Shown in pieces: positions 46,376 through 55,264 of a DNA stretch of 64,000 nucleotides (positions are counted from its first letter, which is position 1; each line of letters begins with the position of its first letter). The stretch spans positions 62,001 to 126,000 of the forward strand of contig CATOPL010000007.1 in assembly GCA_951802115.1 (NCBI GenBank), given 5' to 3'. The DNA comes from an uncultured Lachnospiraceae bacterium (GTDB taxonomy: Bacteria > Bacillota > Clostridia > Lachnospirales > Lachnospiraceae). The notes beneath the pieces were generated by a model. It saw only the letters and a list, made by a program, of their open reading frames with translations, had not been told where the DNA came from and did no database searches. The position numbers and the translations under genes were made by a program.

Positions 46376-48406
46376 TCATCCATTATCCTGAATCTGTGAA
46401 AGCACTTTATTTCTGGCATAGACCGGTATCAAATCAAGTCCTGCCTGGCAGATAATCCATGTTTTTCCTTCAAACTTCTCTCCGCTGTCGATCTCCGTCC
46501 ACAACCCTTCCGGCAAATACACCTTTCGCTCCCTGGCTCCCTCATATACCACCGGCGCCACCAGAAGATCCGGTCCTAACAGATACTCATCCTCGATACC
46601 CCAGGCAGTTTCATCGTTTGGATAGTCGTAAAACAGCGGCCGCATAACGGGCGTTCCACGCTCATGAGCTTTCTCCATCTGTTTTTGCAGATAAGGACGT
46701 ATCTTCTCCCGGATGAACATATATTTGCGGCAGATCTCATAGGTCTCTTCCCCATAGCTCCATACTTCATTCGGAGAACCGCTGGTATAGATCCAACCTA
46801 CTGCATTTCCCGCTTTAAAAGCAGGCTTTCCCGGTTCCACAATCAGAGGTTCCCGGAATCCATGCAGCCGGAATACCGGACAGAACGCTCCAAACTCAAA
46901 CCAGCGGATGAAACATTCTTTGAATTCATCAGAGTAAATATTCCCTCCATGGAAGCCGCCGATATCCGTAGTCCACCAGGGAAAACCCGACAGTCCCATA
47001 TTCATTCCTGCCGTTACCTGATTCCGCAGCGAAGCAAAATCTGAAGAAATATCTCCGGTCCATACAAGTGCACCGTATTTCTGCGAACCCGCCCAGGCGC
47101 ACCGGACCAGACTCAGAATCTCAGATTCACCTTCAAGACTTCTGCCTTCATAGGCCATTCTGGCAAATTCCTTCGGATACAGATTGCCTGCTTCTTTGTG
47201 AGTCCCTGCATGAAAACGATAGTTCTCATATTCATATTTTGTGACTTCCGGTTCGCATTCATCCAGCCAGAACAGACGAATTCCTTTGTTATAATAATTC
47301 TTTTTGAGTTTTTCCCACACAAATTTTCTGGCGTCCGGATTCGTAGCGTCCATATAAGTATCTTTATTTTTAATTCCAAACCGCGGCCCCTGTTCCGTAC
47401 GAATCAGATAGCCCATCTCTTCCATATGTTTGAAGTTCTCGCTGCCCTCTTCCACAGTAGGCCAGACTGAGATCATGGGTTCAATCCCCATTTCCCTCAG
47501 TTCCCGGACCATCGCTTCCGGGTCCGGCCAGAATTTCGGATCAAATTTCCAGTCTCCCTGAGCAGTCCAGTGAAAAAAGTCTATGACAAGTACCGAAAGA
47601 GGAAGTCCTCTTCTTCTGTACTCTTTCGCAACTTCCAATACTTCTTCCTGCGTCCGGTAGCGCAGCTTACTCTGCCAGAAGCCGGTTCCGTATTCCGGCA
47701 TCACAGGTACTTTTCCTGTCACGGACGCATATGCTTCTTCGATCTCTGAAGGCGTATCTCCAACGGTAATCCAGTAATCCATCTGCTTTGTAGAATCTGC
47801 ATGCCATTCCGTCAGGTTTCTCCCAAAAACAACTTTTCCGATGGCCGGATTGTTCCAGAAAAACCCGTATCCGCGGCTGGAAATCGTAAACGGGATCGAA
47901 ACCTGAGAATTCCTCTGAGACAGCTCCAGCACACATCCTTTCAGATTCAAATACGGATATGCATACTGTCCCATCCCATAGAACCGCTCTCCCTCGCAGG
48001 CCTCAAATCTGACCGTCAAGCGATAGTGGTCCGTTCCCCGATGAGGAGCAAAAGTTCTGGGAATAATCTCCAGGGCGCTGTCTTTTTCTCCCGGCGCATT
48101 CTCCCGGAAACGGTTCCTGTCGTATTCTTCCAGAATAACCTCGCCTTTCTGGTTATAAAACTTTATTTTTCCAGTGCACTGAACTTCACAGCTAATCTTT
48201 CCATTGCGGACCCATCCGGTACTGCCCTTGATGCGGATCTGTGGTTCTTCTCTTTTCTCACACTCTGTCAGCGCAGACAGGCGATCATCCTGGAATTCCG
48301 AAAGCTGTGTGGCGCGGATACGAAGACTGTTTTCTCCGTATGCTTCAATACATAAAAGCTCTTTATCATATCTTCTCCACAGCTTTCCATCTTTTACTGT
48401 TAACAT
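46376..48406 (-). CDS. Second glycoside hydrolase family 31 enzyme
   Basis: A 676-residue paralogue of the preceding GH31 protein, without signal peptide. It shows the same catalytic signatures, FWLDECEPEV and VWTGDISSDF, and the shared stretches YGFFWNNPAIGK, VIDFFHWTAQGDWKFDP and GFPWWTTDIGGF. GCAGGAGGGAAC precedes the ATG used. It is transcribed alone from a promoter overlapping a LacI-type operator, so its control differs from that of the first enzyme. Substrate probably related but not identical. Confidence 0.9.
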   Translation of the reverse strand: MLTVKDGKLWRRYDKELLCIEAYGENSLRIRATQLSEFQDDRLSALTECEKREEPQIRIKGSTGWVRNGKISCEVQCTGKIKFYNQKGEVILEEYDRNRFRENAPGEKDSALEIIPRTFAPHRGTDHYRLTVRFEACEGERFYGMGQYAYPYLNLKGCVLELSQRNSQVSIPFTISSRGYGFFWNNPAIGKVVFGRNLTEWHADSTKQMDYWITVGDTPSEIEEAYASVTGKVPVMPEYGTGFWQSKLRYRTQEEVLEVAKEYRRRGLPLSVLVIDFFHWTAQGDWKFDPKFWPDPEAMVRELREMGIEPMISVWPTVEEGSENFKHMEEMGYLIRTEQGPRFGIKNKDTYMDATNPDARKFVWEKLKKNYYNKGIRLFWLDECEPEVTKYEYENYRFHAGTHKEAGNLYPKEFARMAYEGRSLEGESEILSLVRCAWAGSQKYGALVWTGDISSDFASLRNQVTAGMNMGLSGFPWWTTDIGGFHGGNIYSDEFKECFIRWFEFGAFCPVFRLHGFREPLIVEPGKPAFKAGNAVGWIYTSGSPNEVWSYGEETYEICRKYMFIREKIRPYLQKQMEKAHERGTPVMRPLFYDYPNDETAWGIEDEYLLGPDLLVAPVVYEGARERKVYLPEGLWTEIDSGEKFEGKTWIICQAGLDLIPVYARNKVLSQIQDNG

Positions 48407-48437
48407 TCTTGTTCCCTCCTGCATCTTCCTTTTTCTT

Positions 48438-48488
48438 TTATTTAACACGTGTTAAATAATAAGTACCACGATTTTCAGCATTTGTCAA
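48438..48488 (-). promoter_or_regulatory. Promoter and LacI-type operator of the second GH31 gene
   Basis: TTGACA (48488-48483), 17 bp, TACTTA (48465-48460) on the minus strand, directly followed by a perfect 22-bp palindrome at 48459-48438 with core TTTAACACGTGTTAAA. A repressor bound there would cover the start of transcription. The LacI regulator encoded divergently at 48904 is the obvious candidate. Confidence 0.8.
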
Positions 48489-48582
48489 TCCATGATACAA
48501 AGATTTATTCGCCGCACATAAAATATCAGCAATATCACGAATCCGGCGGTGTTTCTTTATGAAAAATGACAGCAAAAGAAAA

Positions 48583-48885
48583 ATATGATATAATGAATTG
48601 CGCGGACGCGCAAGCAGGTCATCAATTTTTATACTTTTTGATAAATACAGCAGCCAACCCGGACGCCTGTCATGAACCGTTGTTTCTTCCAGACCCCGCT
48701 TGCGCTTAGTGAAGGGACGCAGCGGTACTAAGGGCGCAAAACACGCGCCCTAAGGACCAGCGCCCTTCAATGGGTCTTTAAAGAAACAACGGTTCATGAC
48801 GGCTGTACATTGGCATATTTATAAAATAATATTTTTCATAAGTACAAATTAAAAAGTATACCTTATTGAACACTGGTAGTTCAGA
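48583..48885 (+). ncRNA. Repeated structured intergenic element, copy B
   Basis: No gene fits. ATGACA (48568-48573 region) and TATAAT, 17 bp apart, stand at its 5' end as a promoter. It starts TGATATAATGAATTGCGC with a TTGCGC/GCGCAA hairpin, then a stem closed by GTCATGAACCGTTGTTTCTT (48669-48688) with its exact complement at 48781-48800. Inside are AGACCC/GGGTCT and the central hairpin GGGCGC/GCGCCC (48732-48737, 48745-48750). It ends with GAAC/GTTC 19 bp before the LacI start. Compared with copy A, stem bases change in matched pairs, so conserved secondary structure is likely. Confidence 0.62.
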
Positions 48886-48903
48886 TAGATGGGAGCAGTT
48901 CAG

Positions 48904-49968
48904 ATGAAACAGACCTATGAGAGACTGACTCTGGAGGATATCTCAGAAAGAATTCATATCTCCAGAACCACGATTTATAAAGTGATCAACCACAAAGGAA
49001 CCGTCAGCGATGCCACCAGACGAACCGTCATGGAGGCGCTGAGAAAGTATAATTATATCCCCAACAACAATGCAAGAAACCTTGCCATGAACCGGCGTTA
49101 TCCTATTGCCTGCATTGGCTTTAACTCTCCGGACGCTATCTATTTTGCACCGACGATTGAGGAGGGAATCCGCCAGGCAGTACAGAACTACGGCGATCAC
49201 GGCCTGATCGTGGACAGCTACTTTTCATCCGCAGAACAGCCAAAGCAGCAGATTGAAGATATCCAAAGCGCATACAATTCCGGTATCCGGCATTTTATCA
49301 TCGCATGTGCGGATACCGATCAGTTAAAACCTTCACTGGCAGAACTCAAATCTTCCGGATGTACCGTGATTCTGCTGAGTAAGTATGCCGGACCTGAATT
49401 CTGCGACGCTTTCATTGGTATGGACGACTGTAAAAGCGGACAGCTGGCTGCTGAAATGCTGGGACATATGATACCTTCTGACGGCTCTTTGCAGGTTCTC
49501 ATGGCCAGAGAGTCCCATTCTAATACAACATCCACACAGCAGAGGCTGGAAGGATTTCTGTCATATCTGAAACAGTATCATCCTTCCATACAGATCCTGC
49601 CTTTTTTACAGGATCTGGAAAACAGCAGCATGATTGAGAAATCTCTGACAGACATTCTTACCGGGCGAAAGCCGGATGGTATTTTCGATCTCACCTGCCG
49701 GCTTCATATCATCTCCCGCATACTTCATCAAAAAAACATGGCGGATGTGGCTTTTGTAGGAATGGACTTATATCCGGAAATTATCCCTTTTATCCGCGAT
49801 CACACCATCGATGCGGTTATCTTTCAGAATCTGAAAGCACAGACTTATCTGGCATGCCGACTGTTGTTCGATCAAATGTGTTATGGAAATGAAATTCCGC
49901 AAAAAGTGTATCATTCCAAACTGGAGATCGTCATGTCGGGAAATCTGGAATACTTTCTGGAACTATGA
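48904..49968 (+). CDS. LacI-family transcriptional repressor
   Basis: A 354-residue regulator: N-terminal HTH (LTLEDISERIHISRTTIYKV), hinge helix (PNNNARNLAMNRRYP) and a periplasmic-binding-like effector domain (ACIGFNSPDAIYFAPTIEEG, FVGMDLYPEIIPFI). GGGAGCAGTTCAG precedes the ATG; an ATG five codons earlier lacks a site. It is divergent from the second GH31 gene and co-oriented with element copy B, which forms or abuts its 5' leader. Confidence 0.9.
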   Translation: MKQTYERLTLEDISERIHISRTTIYKVINHKGTVSDATRRTVMEALRKYNYIPNNNARNLAMNRRYPIACIGFNSPDAIYFAPTIEEGIRQAVQNYGDHGLIVDSYFSSAEQPKQQIEDIQSAYNSGIRHFIIACADTDQLKPSLAELKSSGCTVILLSKYAGPEFCDAFIGMDDCKSGQLAAEMLGHMIPSDGSLQVLMARESHSNTTSTQQRLEGFLSYLKQYHPSIQILPFLQDLENSSMIEKSLTDILTGRKPDGIFDLTCRLHIISRILHQKNMADVAFVGMDLYPEIIPFIRDHTIDAVIFQNLKAQTYLACRLLFDQMCYGNEIPQKVYHSKLEIVMSGNLEYFLEL

Positions 49969-50056
49969 AAAATTCAATATCTCCTTATTTTCTCTGCTGA
50001 ACAAAGAAAGTCTGTAACCTTCACAGCGATCCCGCTTAAATAGCATTGCACAACGA

Positions 50057-50092
50057 AAGCCCCCGCAACAGCTTATCTGAAACGAGGGCTTC
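50057..50092. terminator. Hairpin between LacI gene and pnp
   Basis: AAGCCCCCG (50057-50065) pairs with CGAGGGCTT (50083-50091), with one mismatch, in the 205-bp gap between convergent genes. Short T-rich sequence flanks it. Probably ends pnp and/or the LacI gene. Confidence 0.5.
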
Positions 50093-50173
50093 CTTCAAGG
50101 GGAGGATAAGTATTCAATTTATCTTTGGTTCAGTTATATTATGGCCGCTTCTCCAAAAGATATACATATAATT

Positions 50174-52264
50174 TTATTTTTCTTTGCAATCTTTTATAGA
50201 GAAACTGATTCTTCCCATTTTATCTTTCCCAAGACATACAACTTTTATCTTATCTCCCAAAGTGAGTACATCTTCCACTCTGTTAATTCTTTCTTTGGCG
50301 ATCTTCGAAATATGCACCATACCTTCTTTGCCTGGTGCAAACTCCAGAAATGCGCCGAACTCTTTGATGCTGACAACTTTTCCGACAAAAACCTGTCCTT
50401 CTTCAAAATCTGTAGTGATGATATGAATCATCTCTTTCGCCTTATCCATCATCACCTTATCCGTACCGCAGATCGACACCGCACCGTCATCATTAATATC
50501 TATCTTTACTCCGGTCTGCTCAATGATGGCATTGATCGTCTTTCCTCTCTGTCCTACCACATCGCCGATTTTCTGCGGATCAATAGTCATCTGAATGATC
50601 TTCGGTGCATACGGCCCGACTTCCGCACGCGGTTCTGCAATCGCCGGCTTCATACAGGTATCCATAATGAACATCCTTGCCTCGCGACATCTTGTAATAG
50701 CGCCTTCCACAATCGCACGGGTCAGACCGTGAATCTTGATATCCATCTGAATTGCCGTAATACCTCTGTCCGTACCCGTTACTTTAAAGTCCATATCTCC
50801 AAAGAAATCTTCCAGGCCCTGAATATCTGTAAGCAGCACAAAATCGTCGTCGCTGTCCCCGGTCACCAGGCCGCAGGAAATACCTGCTACCATTTTTTTA
50901 ATCGGAACGCCCGCCGCCATCAGAGACATGCAGGACGCACAGGTAGACGCCATAGAAGTAGAACCGTTCGACTCAAATGTCTCGGATACTGTACGAATCG
51001 TATACGGGAATTCTTCTTCGTTAGGAAGCACCGGAAGCAGCGCCCTCTCTGCCAGCGCTCCATGACCGATCTCACGACGTCCCGGCCCTCTGGACGGTTT
51101 TGTCTCACCCACCGAATAACTCGGGAAATTATAATGATGCATGTAACGTTTGCTCACTTCATTCTCATCCAGTCCGTCGATTCTCTGCTGCTCGGACAAT
51201 GGAGCCAGCGTACATACATTACAGATCTGAGTCTGTCCACGGGTAAACATAGCAGAGCCATGAACTCTCGGTATCAGATCCACCTCTGCCGCCAGTGGAC
51301 GGATCTGCGTCAGCTCACGCCCATCCGGACGCCTGTGATCTTTTAAAATCATCTTACGAACCGTCTTTTTCTGATACTGATAGACAGCCTCGCCCAGAAC
51401 TTCCAGCCATTCTTCCTTTTCCGCAAAAGCTTCTGTCAGCTTCTCTGTCAGCACACGGATATTCTCTTCCCTGGTCTGTTTGTCGTCAGTAAAGACTGCA
51501 CGCTCCATTTCTTCCGGCGGAACGATCTCTTTGATAGCTGTAAACAGTTCCTCCGGAACCGCACAGCTTGTATACTCATGTTTTGTTTTTCCAACCTCCG
51601 CCACAATCTTCTCAATGAAAGCAATCAGCTCCTGATTGATACTGTGCGCCGTATAGATAGCCTCGATCATTCTGTCCTCAGGAACTTCATTTGCTCCCGC
51701 CTCGATCATCATGACTTTTTCCCTGGTAGACGCGACGGTCAGATTCAGATCTCCGTTTTTCCACTGCTCCTGTGACGGGTTAATCACCAGTTCACCATCG
51801 ATCATACCTACCTGCGTCATCGCACAGGGACCGTCAAAAGGAATATCGGAAATAGACGCTGCAATCGCGGATCCAAGCATCGCCACGATCTCCGGACGGC
51901 ACTCCGGGTCCACGCTCATAACCATGTTGTTCAAAGTCACATCATTTCTGTAGTCTTTCGGGAAAAGAGGCCGCATAGGACGGTCGATTACCCTGGCAGT
52001 CAATACCGCATTTTCAGATGCTTTTCCCTCTCTTTTGTTAAATCCTCCCGGGATCTTCCCCACAGAGTATAACTTTTCCTCAAATTCCACACTCAGCGGA
52101 AAGAAATCAATCCCATCACGGGGTTTGTCCGATGAAGTTGCGGTAGATAATACAACCGTATCACCATAATGCATGAAAGCTGCACCGTTTGCCTGAGCCG
52201 CCACGCGGCCGATATCCACTCTTAAAGTTCTGCCCGCCAGCTCCATTGTATAACTTTTGTACAT
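50174..52264 (-). CDS. pnp: Polynucleotide phosphorylase
   Basis: 3'-5' phosphorolytic exoribonuclease of RNA decay, 696 residues. Two RNase PH domains (first with MELAGRTLRVDIGRVA, second with FTRGQTQICNVCTLA and the catalytic TGDSDDDF), then a KH domain (IDPQKIGDVVGQRGKTINAI) and an S1 domain (GKVVSIKEFGAFLEFAPGKEG, given in parts). AAAGGAGATAC precedes the ATG. It follows rpsO on the same strand with a 338-bp gap holding a long hairpin. Confidence 0.97.
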   Translation of the reverse strand: MYKSYTMELAGRTLRVDIGRVAAQANGAAFMHYGDTVVLSTATSSDKPRDGIDFFPLSVEFEEKLYSVGKIPGGFNKREGKASENAVLTARVIDRPMRPLFPKDYRNDVTLNNMVMSVDPECRPEIVAMLGSAIAASISDIPFDGPCAMTQVGMIDGELVINPSQEQWKNGDLNLTVASTREKVMMIEAGANEVPEDRMIEAIYTAHSINQELIAFIEKIVAEVGKTKHEYTSCAVPEELFTAIKEIVPPEEMERAVFTDDKQTREENIRVLTEKLTEAFAEKEEWLEVLGEAVYQYQKKTVRKMILKDHRRPDGRELTQIRPLAAEVDLIPRVHGSAMFTRGQTQICNVCTLAPLSEQQRIDGLDENEVSKRYMHHYNFPSYSVGETKPSRGPGRREIGHGALAERALLPVLPNEEEFPYTIRTVSETFESNGSTSMASTCASCMSLMAAGVPIKKMVAGISCGLVTGDSDDDFVLLTDIQGLEDFFGDMDFKVTGTDRGITAIQMDIKIHGLTRAIVEGAITRCREARMFIMDTCMKPAIAEPRAEVGPYAPKIIQMTIDPQKIGDVVGQRGKTINAIIEQTGVKIDINDDGAVSICGTDKVMMDKAKEMIHIITTDFEEGQVFVGKVVSIKEFGAFLEFAPGKEGMVHISKIAKERINRVEDVLTLGDKIKVVCLGKDKMGRISFSIKDCKEK

Positions 52265-52337
52265 AAACTGTATCTCCTTTCTATTCCATATTGAATATCA
52301 ACGATTCAACAAGTATACTTTCCTGTCAGCAGAAGAT

Positions 52338-52390
52338 ACCGAAACTACTGAAAAACACAAACTGAATTTGTGCTTTTCAGTGGTCTCGGT
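52338..52390 (-). promoter_or_regulatory. Long hairpin in the pnp leader, candidate RNase III site
   Basis: Arms at 52390-52367 and 52361-52338 pair over 24 positions on the minus strand (21 Watson-Crick, two G-U, one mismatch) around a five-base loop. In E. coli an RNase III cut in the pnp leader starts autoregulation of pnp; this hairpin is in the equivalent position. Between it and rpsO there is also a GC-rich hairpin followed by seven T (about 52405-52455), a probable rpsO terminator. Confidence 0.6.
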
Positions 52391-52602
52391 GCCTGTCTCC
52401 TGCAAAAAAACAACTTCACAGGCAGAGAACCGATCCGGCACCCTGCCTCACGAAAGAAGCTGCCGCAAAATGCAGTCCTGCCCCTGTGACCAGCGGTTAA
52501 ACGAACGGTTTCAGGCAGATAAAACTACTTTTCAGTCCGCTCCGGCTCATCCGATGCTGCTGATCACAGGGGCGGAATCATATCTTGCAACAGCCCCGAT
52601 TA

Positions 52603-52869
52603 TTATTTTCTCAGACCTAATCTGGCAATCAGAGTACGGTATCTTTCAATATCCGTTTTCTTCAGATATGCCAGCATACCACGTCTTTGACCTACCATTT
52701 TCAGAAGACCTCTTCTGGAATGATGATCTTTCTTATTCTCTTTCAGATGCTCTGTAAGTTCCTGAATTCTTGCAGTCAGGATCGCCACCTGTACTTCCGG
52801 CGAACCAGTGTCGCCCTCACTGCGGCCATATTCTGCAATAATCGCCTGTTTCTTTTCCTTTGAAATCAT
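52603..52869 (-). CDS. rpsO: Ribosomal protein S15
   Basis: Small-subunit protein binding 16S rRNA helix 22 region, 88 residues, the usual length. [37 protein letters not shown] and [21 protein letters not shown] (in parts) are diagnostic. AAGGAGGAAATATC precedes the ATG at 52869; the longer frame is not needed. Confidence 0.98.
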   Translation of the reverse strand: MISKEKKQAIIAEYGRSEGDTGSPEVQVAILTARIQELTEHLKENKKDHHSRRGLLKMVGQRRGMLAYLKKTDIERYRTLIARLGLRK

Positions 52870-52960
52870 GATATTTCCTCCTTGTTTTTTCAAATCACCT
52901 GCCATCAAGGGTCGGTCGGAGTATCCGGACTCTGAACGGCGGTTAAAATCATACCTTCAC

Positions 52961-52989
52961 ACTGTAGCACATATAAGACGCTTTGTAAA
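52961..52989 (-). promoter_or_regulatory. Promoter of rpsO
   Basis: TTTACA (52989-52984), 17 bp, TACAGT (52966-52961) on the minus strand, about 90 bp before rpsO. Confidence 0.75.
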
Positions 52990-53035
52990 GGGATTTTTCA
53001 TTGTCTTTTATTTGATTTAACCTCTGATTCTCCGC

Positions 53036-53977
53036 TCAGGAAAGTAAAGCAGAGCTTTCAGGCTGAACCGCTTTTCGAATCGCCCGCGCCATCACTTCAG
53101 CCGCAAGTGTCCCTGCCATATTGATATCTGCTTCTACAGTTCCCAGTGAGGCCGCATAAATTGTATCGCCATCTGCCATTGTTCCCACGGGCCTAATGCA
53201 GCGGGCATATGCGTTTCGGGTCATGGACGCAATTTTATTCATCTCAGCTTTGGAAAATCTTCCGTTTGTAATGACAGCCCCTATGGTTGTATTACTGTTG
53301 AACAGATTTTTTCTCTGACTGATTTTATATATTTCCTGAGAGGTATCTGCAAAACCCTGTCCGTCTGCGGAACGAAGTCCCGCAATCTTCCGTCCGTTTT
53401 CAGGATCATAAATATCTCCCAGCGCATTGACCACAACAACCGCCGCCATCTGAAGCTCCCCCACAGCCGCCGCATAAATTCCAAGTCCCGCCTTCATCGA
53501 ACGTTCCATTCCATAAAGTTTCCCTACCGTTGCCCCGGTTCCGCCGCCTATGCATCCGGAAAACGGCTGATTTTTTTCTGCATCTGTGCAGGCTTTGTAT
53601 CCCATCGCTGCATCCGGACGGATATCCGCCCTTCCGACTCCAAGATCATAGATGCAGGACTGACAGACCAGCGGCACTTTTGCGTATCCGGTTTCGAATC
53701 CTGCTCCGTGTTCTTCCAGATAACGCATTACGCCGTCTCCTGCCGCCAGACCAAAAGCAGAACCGCCCGACAGTACGATAGCATTGATAGGATTGTCAGC
53801 AGTAACCGGAGAGGTCAGCGGCGTTTCTCTGGAAGCCGGACCTCCGCCGCTGATGTCGGCACCGACCTTTGCCCCCTGATCAAAAAGAATAACCGTAACT
53901 CCGGTTCTGGCTTCCACGTTCTGTGCATTTCCGATCCGGATACCCTCTATCTCCGTTATGGATATTTCCTTCAGCAA
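53036..53977 (-). CDS. P1-family (DmpA/NylC-type) self-processing peptidase
   Basis: A 313-residue hydrolase of the P1/S58 family, which cleaves itself to expose an N-terminal nucleophile. SGGSAFGLAAGDGVM and GCIGGGTGATVGKLYGM are family motifs, and SNTTIGAVITNGR contains an Asn-Thr pair matching the NylC-type processing site. No ATG has a good ribosome site, but GGAGG lies seven bases before a TTG at 53977 giving LLKEISITEIEG; this start fits the family N-terminus. Adjacent to an ECF S component; substrate unknown. Confidence 0.82.
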   Translation of the reverse strand: MLKEISITEIEGIRIGNAQNVEARTGVTVILFDQGAKVGADISGGGPASRETPLTSPVTADNPINAIVLSGGSAFGLAAGDGVMRYLEEHGAGFETGYAKVPLVCQSCIYDLGVGRADIRPDAAMGYKACTDAEKNQPFSGCIGGGTGATVGKLYGMERSMKAGLGIYAAAVGELQMAAVVVVNALGDIYDPENGRKIAGLRSADGQGFADTSQEIYKISQRKNLFNSNTTIGAVITNGRFSKAEMNKIASMTRNAYARCIRPVGTMADGDTIYAASLGTVEADINMAGTLAAEVMARAIRKAVQPESSALLS

Positions 53978-54134
53978 TTTTTTTCCTCCTATTTTATAGT
54001 TCCGCATCCGTCCGCGGAATGCGTTTTTCCCTGGAAACATTCCCGACTGCTTCCTCATCCGGGAATCTTTCCCGCATTCCTCGCACGGATACTGTTTTTT
54101 TATATTCCGGCTTCGGTTCTCACGGATATCGGCT

Positions 54135-54740
54135 TTATGCCATTTTCAGAGCTATTCCGAGAGTCCTGGAAACGGCGCTTGCAATCAGAAAGCAGACACC
54201 CGCCTCGATCAGACCCTGCACTCCCACAAATGCCACAACAAACATAAAAGGATTCGATACCCCAAGAGCTGATACAAATCCCTGAATGTAATCTGTCCGA
54301 TAGAAAATCAAAACGACAGCGCTCATAAAAAATAGCGTATTTAAAAGCGGACATGCCAGACTCGCCGCAAAATATGCCCTGTTTCTGGACACTTTTTGCA
54401 CTGCCTGAAATATCAGGCCGCAGAACAGTCCCTCCAGAACACGGGGAACAATACACGTAAATGTAGTTCCCACCGGATTAATACTCAGGAGCATGGAACC
54501 AAACGATCCGCCCATAAAACATTGAATCAGACTGGTAATTCCAAATGCCAGACCACAGACGGCTCCTCCTTTGGGACCCAGGATAATCGCCCCAACCGCC
54601 ACCGGAACCGTCAGAAATGTGATTGAGATCCCCGGCGTTCGAAAATAACCAAGCGGAGTAAACGCCATCAGAAAGATAATGGCGGCCATCAGAGCCAGTT
54701 CCACCATATAACGTGTACCTTGTGTTGTTTTGCTTTTCAT
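54135..54740 (-). CDS. ECF transporter substrate-specificity (S) component
   Basis: A 201-residue membrane protein with six hydrophobic segments. FTPLGYFRTPGISITFLTVP and LSINPVGTTFTCIVPRVLEG are patterns of small S components that join the EcfAAT module to import vitamins. The pattern is reminiscent of PanT-like proteins, but the vitamin cannot be assigned from sequence alone, and no known riboswitch is visible upstream. AAGGAGAAAAG precedes the ATG. Confidence 0.8.
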   Translation of the reverse strand: MKSKTTQGTRYMVELALMAAIIFLMAFTPLGYFRTPGISITFLTVPVAVGAIILGPKGGAVCGLAFGITSLIQCFMGGSFGSMLLSINPVGTTFTCIVPRVLEGLFCGLIFQAVQKVSRNRAYFAASLACPLLNTLFFMSAVVLIFYRTDYIQGFVSALGVSNPFMFVVAFVGVQGLIEAGVCFLIASAVSRTLGIALKMA

Positions 54741-55140
54741 TCTTTTCTCCTTCTTCGTCTGATAAAACGGCGCATACCGCGTCCCCTGTCTTTCAGCACT
54801 TTTTATTGTGGGGAAATGACCAAAAGTAAATAAAATCAGCTGTCTGCTGAAGGTATGGTCTTGAATGAACAGAATTCGTAAGAGTATCAGAAATGATCCG
54901 CCAGGAGGCAGAGATCAGACCTATATGGTAAAAGGTTGCCGCCGTAAAGGTCAGCACTTTTTCATATATTGTTTATAACTGTGCGCAGATATGCACACAA
55001 ACCAGCTGTTTTCCCAAACAGAAAACGATTTTGGCAAAACAACAGATCAAGACGCACCGGATGCACACCGGTTGGCGCCGGATAACTGTTTTTCTGCAAC
55101 AGCGACATATGATACATTTTCCTTCGAATAATGTTCTTCT
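54741..55140 (-). other. Gene-free stretch upstream of the ECF S component
   Basis: About 400 bases without a convincing gene. On the minus strand it holds several hairpins: GACCT/AGGTC closing about 35 bases (near 54952-54918), TGATC/GATCA next to it, and CCGGCGCC/CCGGTGTGC elements near 55080-55050. AAAAAGTGCTGA occurs twice in the same orientation (54962-54951 and 54804-54793). I recognise no TPP, FMN, THF, preQ1 or cobalamin riboswitch. Confidence 0.4.
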
Positions 55141-55182
55141 ATACTATAACATAAAATTTCAGAAGCGCAAGCAGATTTTCCA

Positions 55183-55241
55183 TTGACTTTCTCAAATTTC
55201 CATGTTACTATTCATTTAGACATTTAGAAAATCATCTAAAT
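55183..55241 (+). promoter_or_regulatory. Promoter and inverted-repeat operator of sdpR-sdpI
   Basis: TTGACT (55183-55188), 17 bp, TACTAT (55206-55211). Directly after it ATTTAG (55222-55227) and CTAAAT (55236-55241) form an inverted repeat with eight bases between, and a further ATTTAG half-site lies at 55214-55219. This is well placed for autorepression by the encoded SdpR-like protein. Confidence 0.75.
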
Positions 55242-55264
55242 AAATTACAGAAAAGAGAGGTACT

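Noticed and set aside
50141-51346. A 401-residue open frame on the plus strand opposite pnp
   Set aside because: It is the antisense shadow of a strongly conserved gene; composition is unlike a real protein and there is no ribosome site.
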